From assembly GCA_964551015.1 (NCBI GenBank), contig CAZKBP010000040.1:1-44806 (forward strand): a stretch of 44,806 bases of DNA. The letters run 5' to 3'. Below the pieces are notes generated by a model, which was not told the origin of the DNA, searched no databases, and worked only from the letters and a program-made list of their open reading frames with translations. Below, piece by piece: positions 1-6,748 of the stretch. Each line of letters begins with the position of its first letter. The first letter of the stretch is position 1. Source of the DNA: CAZKBP01 sp964551015 (lineage in GTDB: Bacteria > Bacteroidota > Bacteroidia > Cytophagales > Microscillaceae). Made by a program: the position numbers and the translations under genes.

Positions 1-394
1 TCCCCCTTCTCTCCTCTTCTCTTTCTGTTCCTTCTTGGGTGCGTCGCGCGCCCCCCGCATCAATTTTCACAGGAACATCGGGCACTGTCTCTTCTTCTAC
101 TTCCACGTCTAGCTCCATTTCAATTTGCTCCTCAATTTCTTCCTCCTCAGGAACCTCTATAATTTCTGGTTGCTGTAATACAGGGGGAGGAGGGGGAGGC
201 ATTTCTGTGATAGGAATTTCTATGATTTCTGTCTCTTCGTCTTCCAAAGACCCTAGGTCAATTGTCTCTAAGTCATCATATACCTTATATTCAAAGGCAG
301 CAATCACCAGACTCAGACTGACAATCAGCCCTAGACTAAAAAAAAGACCTGTCTTGCGACTTAGATCGACTTTTGGATTCTTTTTTAGCTCCAT
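1..394 (-). CDS. tonB: Energy transducer TonB, N-terminal part (partial)
   Basis: Reading leftwards from ATG at 394, the protein begins MELKKNPKVDLSRKTGLFF, which is the characteristic N-terminus of Bacteroidota TonB proteins. A single membrane helix follows (about residues 18-36), then a short YKVYDDLE segment, a run of six prolines and a long Glu-rich periplasmic linker (PEIIEVPEEEEIEEQIEMELD). TonB couples the ExbBD proton-driven motor in the inner membrane to outer-membrane receptors such as the one at 6749-8860. The C-terminal domain that binds the receptor TonB box lies beyond the window. The last 18 or so visible residues turn abruptly Arg-rich, which is unusual at this point in the family and may mark a sequence error near the edge. 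The family call is strong; which receptor it serves is unknown. Confidence 0.85.
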   Translation of the reverse strand, partial: MELKKNPKVDLSRKTGLFFSLGLIVSLSLVIAAFEYKVYDDLETIDLGSLEDEETEIIEIPITEMPPPPPPVLQQPEIIEVPEEEEIEEQIEMELDVEVEEETVPDVPVKIDAGGARRTQEGTEREEERRG

Positions 395-760
395 GGTTAT
401 GAATATTTGATTGATTTAATACAATATATTTATAATTATACAGATTTCCAAGAAAAATGGTTGTTAGGATTATGTTAAGTTTTAGTTTAACATGTAGTAT
501 AGGTATTTCATGTATTACGAGCAAAGTTAGAAACTAGCGAAGAATGCCTCCTCATCTCTCTGATTATGAAATTATTAATTATCCATTCAGGAGTGTAGCT
601 ATTTCTCTACATAAGTTTAAGACGAATTTCCTTATAAAAAATACGGATTTTTTCTCCATTTTTTAAATTCAAGTAAGTATTTTCCGTATATTAAGTAGAG
701 AATTGGGAATCTGCAATGGCTTGACCAAATCCTCAAGGTTTATTAAAAATTAATCTGCCC
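395..760. other. Intergenic region between divergent tonB and cupin genes
   Basis: This 366-bp AT-rich gap separates two divergent genes and must hold both promoters. Apart from the possible -7 box at 522-529 on the minus strand I see no hairpin, repeat or small gene in it. Confidence 0.6.
522..529 (-). promoter_or_regulatory. Possible -7 box for tonB
   Basis: The minus strand reads TAACTTTGC here, matching the Bacteroidota -7 consensus TAnnTTTG about 130 bp upstream of the tonB start. No clear TTG -33 element lies at the expected distance. A match in a 366-bp gap could arise by chance. Confidence 0.3.
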
Positions 761-1078
761 ATGTTTATTGATCTAGAACAGATAGACACTAAAATCCTCT
801 TGCCCGGCACTAAAGCCCGCTTTGTTCATACCGACCACATGACCATTGCTTATTGGGACTTTGAGGCAGGAGCTGAACTACCCGCCCACCAACATCCACA
901 CGAACAAGTCTGTACCGTTATAGCGGGGCGTTTTGAGCTGACCATCGAGGGTCATTCGCAGATTCTTGAACCTGGAAAAGTAGCCGTCATTCCTTCCCAG
1001 CATCTACACGCTGGCCGCGCGTTGAGTGCGTGTCAAATTATAGATACCTTTTATCCAGTCCGAGAAGATTATCGCTAA
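761..1078 (+). CDS. Small cupin-domain protein
   Basis: This 105-residue protein is a single cupin barrel. Motif 1 is visible as PAHQHPHEQVCTVIAGRFEL (about residues 46-65), with the two His and the Glu that normally bind a divalent metal. Motif 2 is visible as PGKVAVIPSQHLHAG, with its own His. Length and layout fit stand-alone bacterial cupins such as those near sugar or pectin degradation genes. It has no signal peptide and is expected to be cytoplasmic. The next gene starts 20 bp downstream on the same strand, so the two may be co-transcribed. The substrate cannot be told from sequence; many such cupins are isomerases, dioxygenases or ligand sensors. Confidence 0.8.
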   Translation: MFIDLEQIDTKILLPGTKARFVHTDHMTIAYWDFEAGAELPAHQHPHEQVCTVIAGRFELTIEGHSQILEPGKVAVIPSQHLHAGRALSACQIIDTFYPVREDYR

Positions 1079-1097
1079 AATTTTGTTATGTAAAAGT

Positions 1098-1973
1098 ATG
1101 AAAAAATATTTTTCTATTTGGATTTTGCTTAGTCTGATTGCCTACCAGCCCACTATTGCACAAGATATTTCATGGTTAGATGGTACTTGGATCGGCATTG
1201 GTTACCAGTTGAATATCAAAGATACTTGGCGTATTGTATTACAAGCTAGCCCCAGCCAATCGTACTTCACGATTGAATACCCTTCCTTGTACTGTAGTGG
1301 TGAATGGGAATTACTACACCGTGGAGATCACAAGGCCACATTTCAAGAAAAAATCACTCAGGGAAGCAATGCCTGCATCAGTGGGCGTAAGATTGTGATT
1401 ACTTATATCAGTGAAGAATACGTGACCTATTCTTGCTTTGACGCAGACCACGAAGAATTGGATTCTTATGCTACTTTGGTCAGGGTAGATGAAGAAAAGT
1501 TTGCCCTAAACGAGGTGAAAATTGAAAATAATTCCTGTGAGAATCTGTACTTAGATTTAGAAAAAGGAACCCTCAATGGGCTGAGAGTCAATGCCTCACA
1601 AAAAGAAATTAAAAAAGCATTACCCTGTTTCACGGGAGATTCGCCCGATGGCTCTGAATTCAACTGTGGAGGAGGCGTTTTCTTCCTGGATCACGATTTT
1701 TATTTCTATTCGGGGCAGAATTATATTGAAGTCAGAGAAAACTTCACGGGAAGCATTTCGGATGATATTATGAATAAATCTACAGCAGAGATAGCTAAAC
1801 TGTTGGGAGAGCCTGATCGTACCGAGAGCATCAGAAAATGGGACGGCAGCAATCGGCTACACTTCTTCTACCAACGCCCTTATGGTTGTATCAGTATGGT
1901 TTTCGTGAAAAAGAAATTGGCCAAAATCGCGATTCACTCGACCCCCATCAACGAAACACAACTATGTTATTGA
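1098..1973 (+). CDS. Secreted hypothetical protein
   Basis: I chose the ATG at 1098 because MKKYFSIWILLSLIAYQPTIAQ is a clean Sec signal peptide with cleavage after AQ; a TTG 15 bp earlier would only add a poor extension. The 291-residue product has two parts. The first (about 25-120) begins ISWLDGTWIGIGYQLN and is Trp/Tyr/Cys-rich, resembling small beta-barrel domains of Bacteroidota secreted proteins. The second (about 150-290) begins KGTLNGLRVNASQKEI and includes a KLLGEPDRTE segment, reminiscent of SmpA/OmlA-like periplasmic folds. Several Cys residues could form disulfides after export. It lies just after the cupin gene. I do not recognise a named family and assign no function. Confidence 0.7.
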   Translation: MKKYFSIWILLSLIAYQPTIAQDISWLDGTWIGIGYQLNIKDTWRIVLQASPSQSYFTIEYPSLYCSGEWELLHRGDHKATFQEKITQGSNACISGRKIVITYISEEYVTYSCFDADHEELDSYATLVRVDEEKFALNEVKIENNSCENLYLDLEKGTLNGLRVNASQKEIKKALPCFTGDSPDGSEFNCGGGVFFLDHDFYFYSGQNYIEVRENFTGSISDDIMNKSTAEIAKLLGEPDRTESIRKWDGSNRLHFFYQRPYGCISMVFVKKKLAKIAIHSTPINETQLCY

Positions 1974-2126
1974 GCAGTGCTTGGGCTTGAGTTTTTGCTC
2001 CTTTGTTCCTTTTTCTAGATTTTACTGGATAAAAGCTGTAAAGAAACTGTCTTTCATCTTTGCTTTTTATAAGGAAGTTTATATTTTTAGAAAAATCATA
2101 CATAATCTAAAAATATTATCATCCTT

Positions 2127-2930
2127 ATGGCGACCAATTCCCAAGAGCTTACCGAAGCACAAAAAAGCGTAGTAGCTAAACTTCCTGGCCCTCCTCAGTT
2201 TGAAACTGCCGAAGAAACTCGGGCCTACCGGAAAAAGCAACTGGCGGCGGCTTTCCGACTTTTTGCCAAGTTTGGCTTTGACGAAGGCGTGGCGGGGCAT
2301 ATTACCGCCCGCGACCCAGAACACGCAGAACATTTTTGGGTGAATCCTTTTGGTATGAGCTTTAGCTCCATCAAAGCCTCTGATCTTGTACTCGTGAACG
2401 CCCAAGGAGAAGTAGTGGAAGGCAAACATCCTATGGTCAACCGGGCTGCTTTTGCTATTCACTCGAAGGTACACGAAGCGCGTCCTGATGTGGTCGCCGC
2501 TGCCCATTCTCACTCTACCTACGGACGAACTTGGTCCACGTTGGGGCGTTTGCTGGATCCTATTACCCAAGATGCTTGTGCTTTTTACGAAGATCATGCC
2601 CTTTTTGATGATTACACAGGGATTGTCAACGAAACTGAAGAAGGAAATCGCATTGCCCAAGCCCTGGGTTCGCACAAGGCCGCCATCCTAAAAAATCACG
2701 GCTTGTTGACCGTAGGGCACACCGTTGAAGAAGCTGCGTGGTGGTTTATTACGATGGAGCGTACTTGTCAGGTACAACTCTTAGCCGAATCCGTAGGGAA
2801 ACCCTCACAGATTAGCCACGAAGTAGCTGCCATGACCTGTAAGGAGCTAGGTAGTCCTTTGGCGGGTTGGTTCCAGTTCCAGCCACTTTGGCAAAAAATT
2901 ACCAAGGAGCAACCAGATTTATTGGACTAA
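2127..2930 (+). CDS. Class II aldolase/adducin family protein
   Basis: This 267-residue protein has the class II aldolase fold of L-fuculose-phosphate aldolase and L-ribulose-5-phosphate epimerase. Visible landmarks are GVAGHITARDPE (about residues 55-66), the metal-binding AAHSHSTYG with His127 and His129, and KNHGLLTVG with His191. The class uses a zinc-type ion to stabilise an enolate during retro-aldol cleavage. The longer form seen here, with the PGPPQF N-terminus, is common in bacteria and is often annotated only as an adducin-like aldolase of unknown substrate. No signal peptide is present. An SDR oxidoreductase follows 122 bp downstream, but a strong hairpin and a promoter-like sequence lie between them, so they are probably separate transcripts. 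Confidence 0.85.
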   Translation: MATNSQELTEAQKSVVAKLPGPPQFETAEETRAYRKKQLAAAFRLFAKFGFDEGVAGHITARDPEHAEHFWVNPFGMSFSSIKASDLVLVNAQGEVVEGKHPMVNRAAFAIHSKVHEARPDVVAAAHSHSTYGRTWSTLGRLLDPITQDACAFYEDHALFDDYTGIVNETEEGNRIAQALGSHKAAILKNHGLLTVGHTVEEAAWWFITMERTCQVQLLAESVGKPSQISHEVAAMTCKELGSPLAGWFQFQPLWQKITKEQPDLLD

Positions 2931-2946
2931 ATTTTTAAGGTAAATA

Positions 2947-2992
2947 CCAGTGAGGCAGTGCGCGCCCGTCTGTTGCGCTACTGTCTGGCTGG
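2947..2992. terminator. GC-rich hairpin after the aldolase gene
   Basis: Arm 2947-2963 pairs with 2975-2992 around an 11-nt loop. As RNA, about 16 of 17 positions pair, allowing two G-U wobbles, one G-G mismatch and one bulged U. A modestly U-rich stretch (TTGATAATTTT) follows instead of a pure T-run. It sits 17 bp after the aldolase stop, so it could terminate that transcript, and it overlaps the possible -33 element of the next gene. Confidence 0.45.
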
Positions 2993-3004
2993 TTGATAAT
3001 TTTG
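2973..3004 (+). promoter_or_regulatory. Candidate Bacteroidota promoter for the SDR gene
   Basis: TTG at 2973-2975 and TAATTTTG at 2997-3004 are 21 bp apart, which fits the Bacteroidota sigma-A layout (TTG, about 17-23 bp, TAnnTTTG). Transcription would begin near 3011, leaving a leader of about 40 nt before the ATG at 3053. Confidence 0.45.
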
Positions 3005-3052
3005 CTGACCTGCTCACTGAGAATTTCACTACCTCATTAATTCAAAGATGAC

Positions 3053-3814
3053 ATGAAAACCGTTTTTATCACAGGGGTTGCTTCTGGCATCGGCAAAGCA
3101 ACTGCTCGTTTATTTGCCCAAAAAGGCTGGTACGTGGGACTTTTTGATATAGAAGAAGCTCCCCTGATGGAATTGTATGAAGAAATAGGAAAAGACAAGG
3201 CTTGTGCCCAAGTATTGGACGTAACCCAACCTGAATCGGTAAAGGCGGGCCTAGATTTTTTTGGAGAGAAGACAGACGAACAAATGCACCTGCTCTTCAA
3301 TAACGCGGGAATTCTCTATATGGGCGCCTTCGAGACCATTAGTCTCGAGAAGCAGAAGAAAATCTTAGATGTGAATGTGTTTGGAGTACTCAGTTGTACT
3401 TTTCAAGCTTTGAGATTACTGAAAAATACCAAAGGAGCGCAGATTATCAATATGTCTTCGGCATCGGCGATGTATGGCATTCCCGAGTTGGCTGTTTACT
3501 CGGCTTCCAAGCACGCCGTGCGAGCCTTGACCGAAGCTTTGAGCATTGAGCTGGAAAAATATCAAATTCGAGTCAATGACCTCATGCCCCCCTACGTGCA
3601 AACGCCTATGCTTACCGAAGCCGAAGTAAAAGCTACCAGCCTGCAAAAAACAGATGTGCAACTCCAGCCCGAAGATATTGCCGAAGTAGTCTGGAAAGCC
3701 ACTCAGGGAGATAAAATCCACTGGAAAGTAAGCACGAATCTAAAGGTATTGGATTCAATCTTTTGGGCCTTTCCCTTCGCCAAGAGACGCCTGATCAAAG
3801 CAAGTACTACCTGA
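3053..3814 (+). CDS. Short-chain dehydrogenase/reductase (classical SDR)
   Basis: The 253-residue protein carries every classical SDR hallmark. These are the nucleotide-binding TGVASGIG (Gly8, Gly12, Gly14), NNAG in the LLFNNAGILYMG segment, the catalytic Ser in NMSSASAMYG, and YSASK with Tyr149 and Lys153. These enzymes move hydride between NAD(P)H and an alcohol or carbonyl. An acidic residue (FDIEEAP) follows beta-2, which may favour NAD(H), but this is weak evidence. The C-terminus (WAFPFAKRRLIKAS) is basic and may touch membranes, as in some lipid-acting SDRs. The substrate is unknown. The nearby aldolase is on the same strand but probably not in the same operon. Confidence 0.88.
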   Translation: MKTVFITGVASGIGKATARLFAQKGWYVGLFDIEEAPLMELYEEIGKDKACAQVLDVTQPESVKAGLDFFGEKTDEQMHLLFNNAGILYMGAFETISLEKQKKILDVNVFGVLSCTFQALRLLKNTKGAQIINMSSASAMYGIPELAVYSASKHAVRALTEALSIELEKYQIRVNDLMPPYVQTPMLTEAEVKATSLQKTDVQLQPEDIAEVVWKATQGDKIHWKVSTNLKVLDSIFWAFPFAKRRLIKASTT

Positions 3815-3868
3815 CCGAGGCTTAGTTTTTGATGAGCGAATTCCTTTTTTCTTTTATAAGAATTTTCA

Positions 3869-3906
3869 CAAAAAAAAGAACACGAGCGTAAAACCCTCGT
3901 GTTCTT
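3869..3906 (-). terminator. Intrinsic terminator within repeat copy 1
   Basis: The stem GAACACGAG (3878-3886) pairs with CTCGTGTTC (3896-3904), extended by two A-T pairs. On the minus strand it is followed directly by eight T. The hairpin could also act weakly for the SDR gene ending at 3814. Confidence 0.75.
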
Positions 3907-3933
3907 CTGGCTTATGATATAGGTTAGCAATAA
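3869..3933 (-). repeat. 65-bp exact repeat, copy 1 (terminator plus conserved leader)
   Basis: These 65 bp are identical to 9832-9896 and the flanks diverge at once on both sides. Read on the minus strand it is a 29-nt leader beginning TTATTGCTAACC, then a hairpin with an 11-bp stem (3876-3886 with 3896-3906), then T8. It therefore ends as a factor-independent terminator for leftward transcription. The nearest leftward gene is the LytTR regulator, which ends about 245 bp upstream of this repeat on the minus strand. It may be that gene's terminator or the 3' end of a small RNA. Confidence 0.85.
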
Positions 3934-4177
3934 CGTTAAATGTCTTTTGGAAAAGTTTGTATAGTTATAGTTTAGAATCGTATATTTTGCGTTCTTTTAA
4001 GATGCAATACAAAAGGTATTGTTGAGTAGACATGACCTCTTAGAGAGAAAAGCCTGCCAATTCAATTGCAATAGCTAATTAATTGACTAATAGGTGTTTA
4101 CGTGTTGGTGAGGAGTCAACACTTTGGGTAGGAAAGCATTGATTTGTAGAAAAAATCCGCAATCAATCAATCAGAAA

Positions 4178-4903
4178 TTACCGTTTCCACAATCGGCCTT
4201 TGATCAATCGCTCGTAAAGCTCTTCTTTGTGTGCTCGGCTGATCGGCACCAGATGCTCTTGAATGCGTAACTGATTGCCTTCCAGAGCTTCCACTTTGTC
4301 TAAGGCCACGATATAAGAGCGATGTACACGAGCAAAATTATCAGCAGGTAATTCTTGCTCTACATTTTTCAGCGAAATTAAAGTAAGTAATTTTTCTGAT
4401 TGGGTGTGTATAAATACGTAGTCTTTTAACCCTTCTACGAACAAAATATCCTGAAAGAAAATTTTCAAATATTTATGATCTGATTTGATAAAAAAATAAT
4501 CCTGACCTGAATCCTGCTTACCCGCATGAGCATGTTGATGTTGGTGAATTTCATAGGCTTTGTGCGCTGCCTTCAAAAAACGAGGGTAGGAGATAGGCTT
4601 CACCAGATAATCTACGATATTGAGTTCGTAACCCTCGAGCGCATATTCACGATAGGCCGTGGTGAAAATGACCAAAGGTGGATTTCGCAGACTTTTTAGA
4701 AAATCTAAGCCGGTGATGCCAGGCATTTGAATATCTAGCAAAATCAAATCAATCCTTTCTTGCTGTAAAAGCTGGCTGGCTTCCAGGGCATTTTTGCAGC
4801 TACCTTGCTGACGAAGAAAGGGCGTCTGCTCCACATAATTAGCCAAACCCTGACGGGCAATGGGTTCATCATCTATCACTAAGCACTGGAGAACGGCGGA
4901 CAT
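4178..4903 (-). CDS. LytTR-family response regulator
   Basis: The ATG at 4903 (MSAVLQCLVIDDEP) is preferred over a TTG ten codons upstream. The 241-residue protein has a receiver domain (about 3-120) with acidic pocket Asp11/Asp12, phospho-acceptor Asp57 in LLDIQMPG, and FTTAY and LVKPI motifs. A LytTR DNA-binding domain follows (about 140-238: DYFFIKSDHKYLKIFFQDIL, ending VHRSYIVALDKVEALEGNQL). LytTR regulators bind paired direct repeats upstream of their targets. The gene begins 36 bp after the LytS-type kinase at 4940-5998, so they form a two-component pair. Transcription probably ends at the terminator in the repeat near 3900. Confidence 0.93.
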   Translation of the reverse strand: MSAVLQCLVIDDEPIARQGLANYVEQTPFLRQQGSCKNALEASQLLQQERIDLILLDIQMPGITGLDFLKSLRNPPLVIFTTAYREYALEGYELNIVDYLVKPISYPRFLKAAHKAYEIHQHQHAHAGKQDSGQDYFFIKSDHKYLKIFFQDILFVEGLKDYVFIHTQSEKLLTLISLKNVEQELPADNFARVHRSYIVALDKVEALEGNQLRIQEHLVPISRAHKEELYERLIKGRLWKR

Positions 4904-4939
4904 AAACTTTTTGGGTTTTAAATTTTCAATCAAGTCAAA

Positions 4940-5998
4940 CTATGCTTCTAATTCTATCCGAAGATCTACCTCAAATACAGCCTCTTGCTCTTCCGAATGG
5001 GTATTGGTCTGCGTTTGTAAAGCATAACTTTGGGTATTGATTTGCAATGAGTGCTGATGAGGATAAATCAGTGCAAGGCGGCGTTTTACATTCTCAAGGC
5101 CAATTCCTTCTTTTCTTGGTTGGGAATCAGTATCAAACGTATTACGCACTTGGAAATGAAGCGTGCGGCCTTGCATTTGGGCTTTGATTTTGACCCAATA
5201 ACCCTGAGGAGCAGTTTTATGTCCGTGTTTGAAGGCATTTTCTACAAAAGGAAGGAGAAGCAAGGGGCTAATCATCCAATCCTTTTGGGTAGGTGCAAAT
5301 TGATAATCTACCCTCACGATGTCCCCTTGACGTACTTTCTCCAGCTCGATGTATTTGCTCAGATAATCTAGCTCCTTCTCGAGCGAGACTTTTTGCTTGC
5401 GAGCCTCGTAAATTTGATGACTCAAAATATCGGACAATTGTAAGATAATGTCTTGCGCTGTGTGTGGATGCGCTGGGATAGAAAAATAAATATTGTTGAG
5501 CGTATTGAAGAGAAAATGCGGGTTAATCTGTGCTTTCAGGTAATTCAGCTCGATTTCGTGATTCTTGTTTTCTAATTCCCTCAGGTATTTTTCTTTTTGA
5601 TACCACACTTTGACCAATTTAATGACCGTACTAAAGGTCAAGAGAACTGAGGTATCCGTGAGAATGATCACCAAGCCAGTCATCGTAGCAAAATAGGGCG
5701 TGAGTAACCAGCCCGTCCAGAGTGAAATCAGAAAGGTATTCAGCAGGATCAAAATGCTCAATATACCCAAGTAAACGGGATATTTTTTCTCCAATAAATA
5801 GCGAGGAATCAGCACGTACAAGTTAAAGTAAATCAAAGGCGCCATCCCCAACACACCCAAGAAATTACGAGCAAAATTTTCCCAAAAAACAGGGTGAAAA
5901 ACCAAATCCTGTATTGACCAAATCACCAAGTAAGCTAACCAAAAGGTCAGATGATAAGCAATACGAACGATCCTAGAATGGAGAAGGTAATTTTGCAT
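4940..5998 (-). CDS. LytS/YehU-type sensor histidine kinase
   Basis: The 352-residue protein has four predicted membrane helices (about 10-30, 45-65, 73-98, 103-128), a short coiled coil, and a His_kinase domain whose phosphorylated His161 lies in AQINPHFLFNTLNNI. The ATP-binding part shows LLLPFVENAFKHG (N box) and KEGIGLENVKRRL (G box). This architecture is standard for Bacteroidota kinases paired with LytTR regulators. No separate extracellular sensor domain is visible, so sensing probably involves the membrane helices. The DUF2306 gene ends 5 bp upstream, suggesting co-translation and a functional link. The signal is unknown. Confidence 0.93.
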   Translation of the reverse strand: MQNYLLHSRIVRIAYHLTFWLAYLVIWSIQDLVFHPVFWENFARNFLGVLGMAPLIYFNLYVLIPRYLLEKKYPVYLGILSILILLNTFLISLWTGWLLTPYFATMTGLVIILTDTSVLLTFSTVIKLVKVWYQKEKYLRELENKNHEIELNYLKAQINPHFLFNTLNNIYFSIPAHPHTAQDIILQLSDILSHQIYEARKQKVSLEKELDYLSKYIELEKVRQGDIVRVDYQFAPTQKDWMISPLLLLPFVENAFKHGHKTAPQGYWVKIKAQMQGRTLHFQVRNTFDTDSQPRKEGIGLENVKRRLALIYPHQHSLQINTQSYALQTQTNTHSEEQEAVFEVDLRIELEA

Positions 5999-6003
5999 AA
6001 AAA

Positions 6004-6513
6004 TTAGTTTGACTGGACAGGAACCTGCTCAAAACGTCGGGCAAAACGAGGCCAATTGCGATAAATCAAGATGCTACCAATAAGATAAGGCAAAATCCAG
6101 AAAGACGAAGCGCAAACTGCAAAAATAAATGTATTAGAAAACCCTCTGGCTAGCATAAAAGGATACACGTAGCCAAAAAAATGCGAACCTGTGGCCATGA
6201 CCAAACCTACGTAAGAGAATAGCATGAACATATAATGTCCCTTCAAAGAAGAAGTTTTTTCGTCACGCTTGAAAATACGAATACTGATCCAACCACCCGT
6301 AATACTCACCAAGCTGACCATTGCCAACACGTGAAAAGCCCCGAAATTGCCAAAAAATTCATAAATCGTAAAGGAAGTGATACAAAGTGTGAGCATCGAT
6401 GCGAGATAGACAAAACCCCAAATCCGATGTTGCTGATGGCCTTTCCGAAGAAAAATCACTACCAAACCACTCACTAAGGCCGTCAATCCACAGAGCGTAT
6501 GAAAAATAATCAT
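6004..6513 (-). CDS. DUF2306-type integral membrane protein
   Basis: This 169-residue protein is almost entirely hydrophobic, with about five membrane helices and short basic loops. It begins MIIFHTLCGLTALVSGLVVI and contains HRIWGFVYL and GHYMFMLFSYVGLVMATGSHFF, matching the general pattern of DUF2306 proteins, including their conserved His residues within or near helices. The family has no established function. Its stop lies 5 bp before the histidine kinase, and both read leftwards, so it is probably the first gene of a three-gene operon with the LytS/LytTR pair. It may help the kinase sense a membrane signal, but that is inference from position only. Confidence 0.7.
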   Translation of the reverse strand: MIIFHTLCGLTALVSGLVVIFLRKGHQQHRIWGFVYLASMLTLCITSFTIYEFFGNFGAFHVLAMVSLVSITGGWISIRIFKRDEKTSSLKGHYMFMLFSYVGLVMATGSHFFGYVYPFMLARGFSNTFIFAVCASSFWILPYLIGSILIYRNWPRFARRFEQVPVQSN

Positions 6514-6588
6514 GATGTATTTATGTTTGCTTAATGAAAATTAAAGAAGTTTTCTAAAAATCGTATTTTTCTATCCAGCGCGGCATTA

Positions 6589-6748
6589 GAGCTTGTTTAA
6601 ATTTTAGGTTCGAGAGCGAAAAAGTTCAATTTCGGGTTCTGATAATATAAAATTTTTCAAGCATAATGGTATTATGCTTGAAAAATTTTATGAAATCAGG
6701 TTCCAAAAGTGGGCTTTTGCAGCCCGAAGATAATTTTTGAACAAGCTC
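6589..6748. mobile_element. 160-bp palindromic MITE-like element, copy A
   Basis: The ends are inverted copies of GAGCTTGTTYAAA (6589-6601 and 6748-6736). The inside is a long imperfect palindrome whose centre (about 6648-6690) is nearly perfect. TTA stands directly outside both ends (6586-6588, 6749-6751), as expected of a 3-bp target duplication. The reverse complement aligns without gaps to 16640-16799 at about 62% identity by hand count, with GRGCTGCAAAA at offset 23, GGAACCTGAT at offset 44 and ATCAGAA 54 bp from the other end in both. It has no coding capacity. The right TTA is also the stop codon of the receptor gene. The GAGC end and TNA-type duplication recall the IS1031 group of IS5, which is a tentative parent. 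Confidence 0.75.

Noticed and set aside
1981..2172. 63-codon open frame between the secreted hypothetical and the aldolase
   Set aside because: It overlaps the aldolase start, is AT-rich, and has neither a domain nor a credible start context.
2079..2675. Minus-strand open frame of 198 codons opposite the aldolase gene
   Set aside because: It lies antisense to a well-supported aldolase with all its motifs, starts with no recognisable domain, and its composition follows from the codon pattern of the real gene.
6522..6529. TATGTTTG box on the plus strand
   Set aside because: It matches the -7 consensus but points right into the palindromic element, with no plus-strand gene following. Such matches occur by chance about once per few kilobases.
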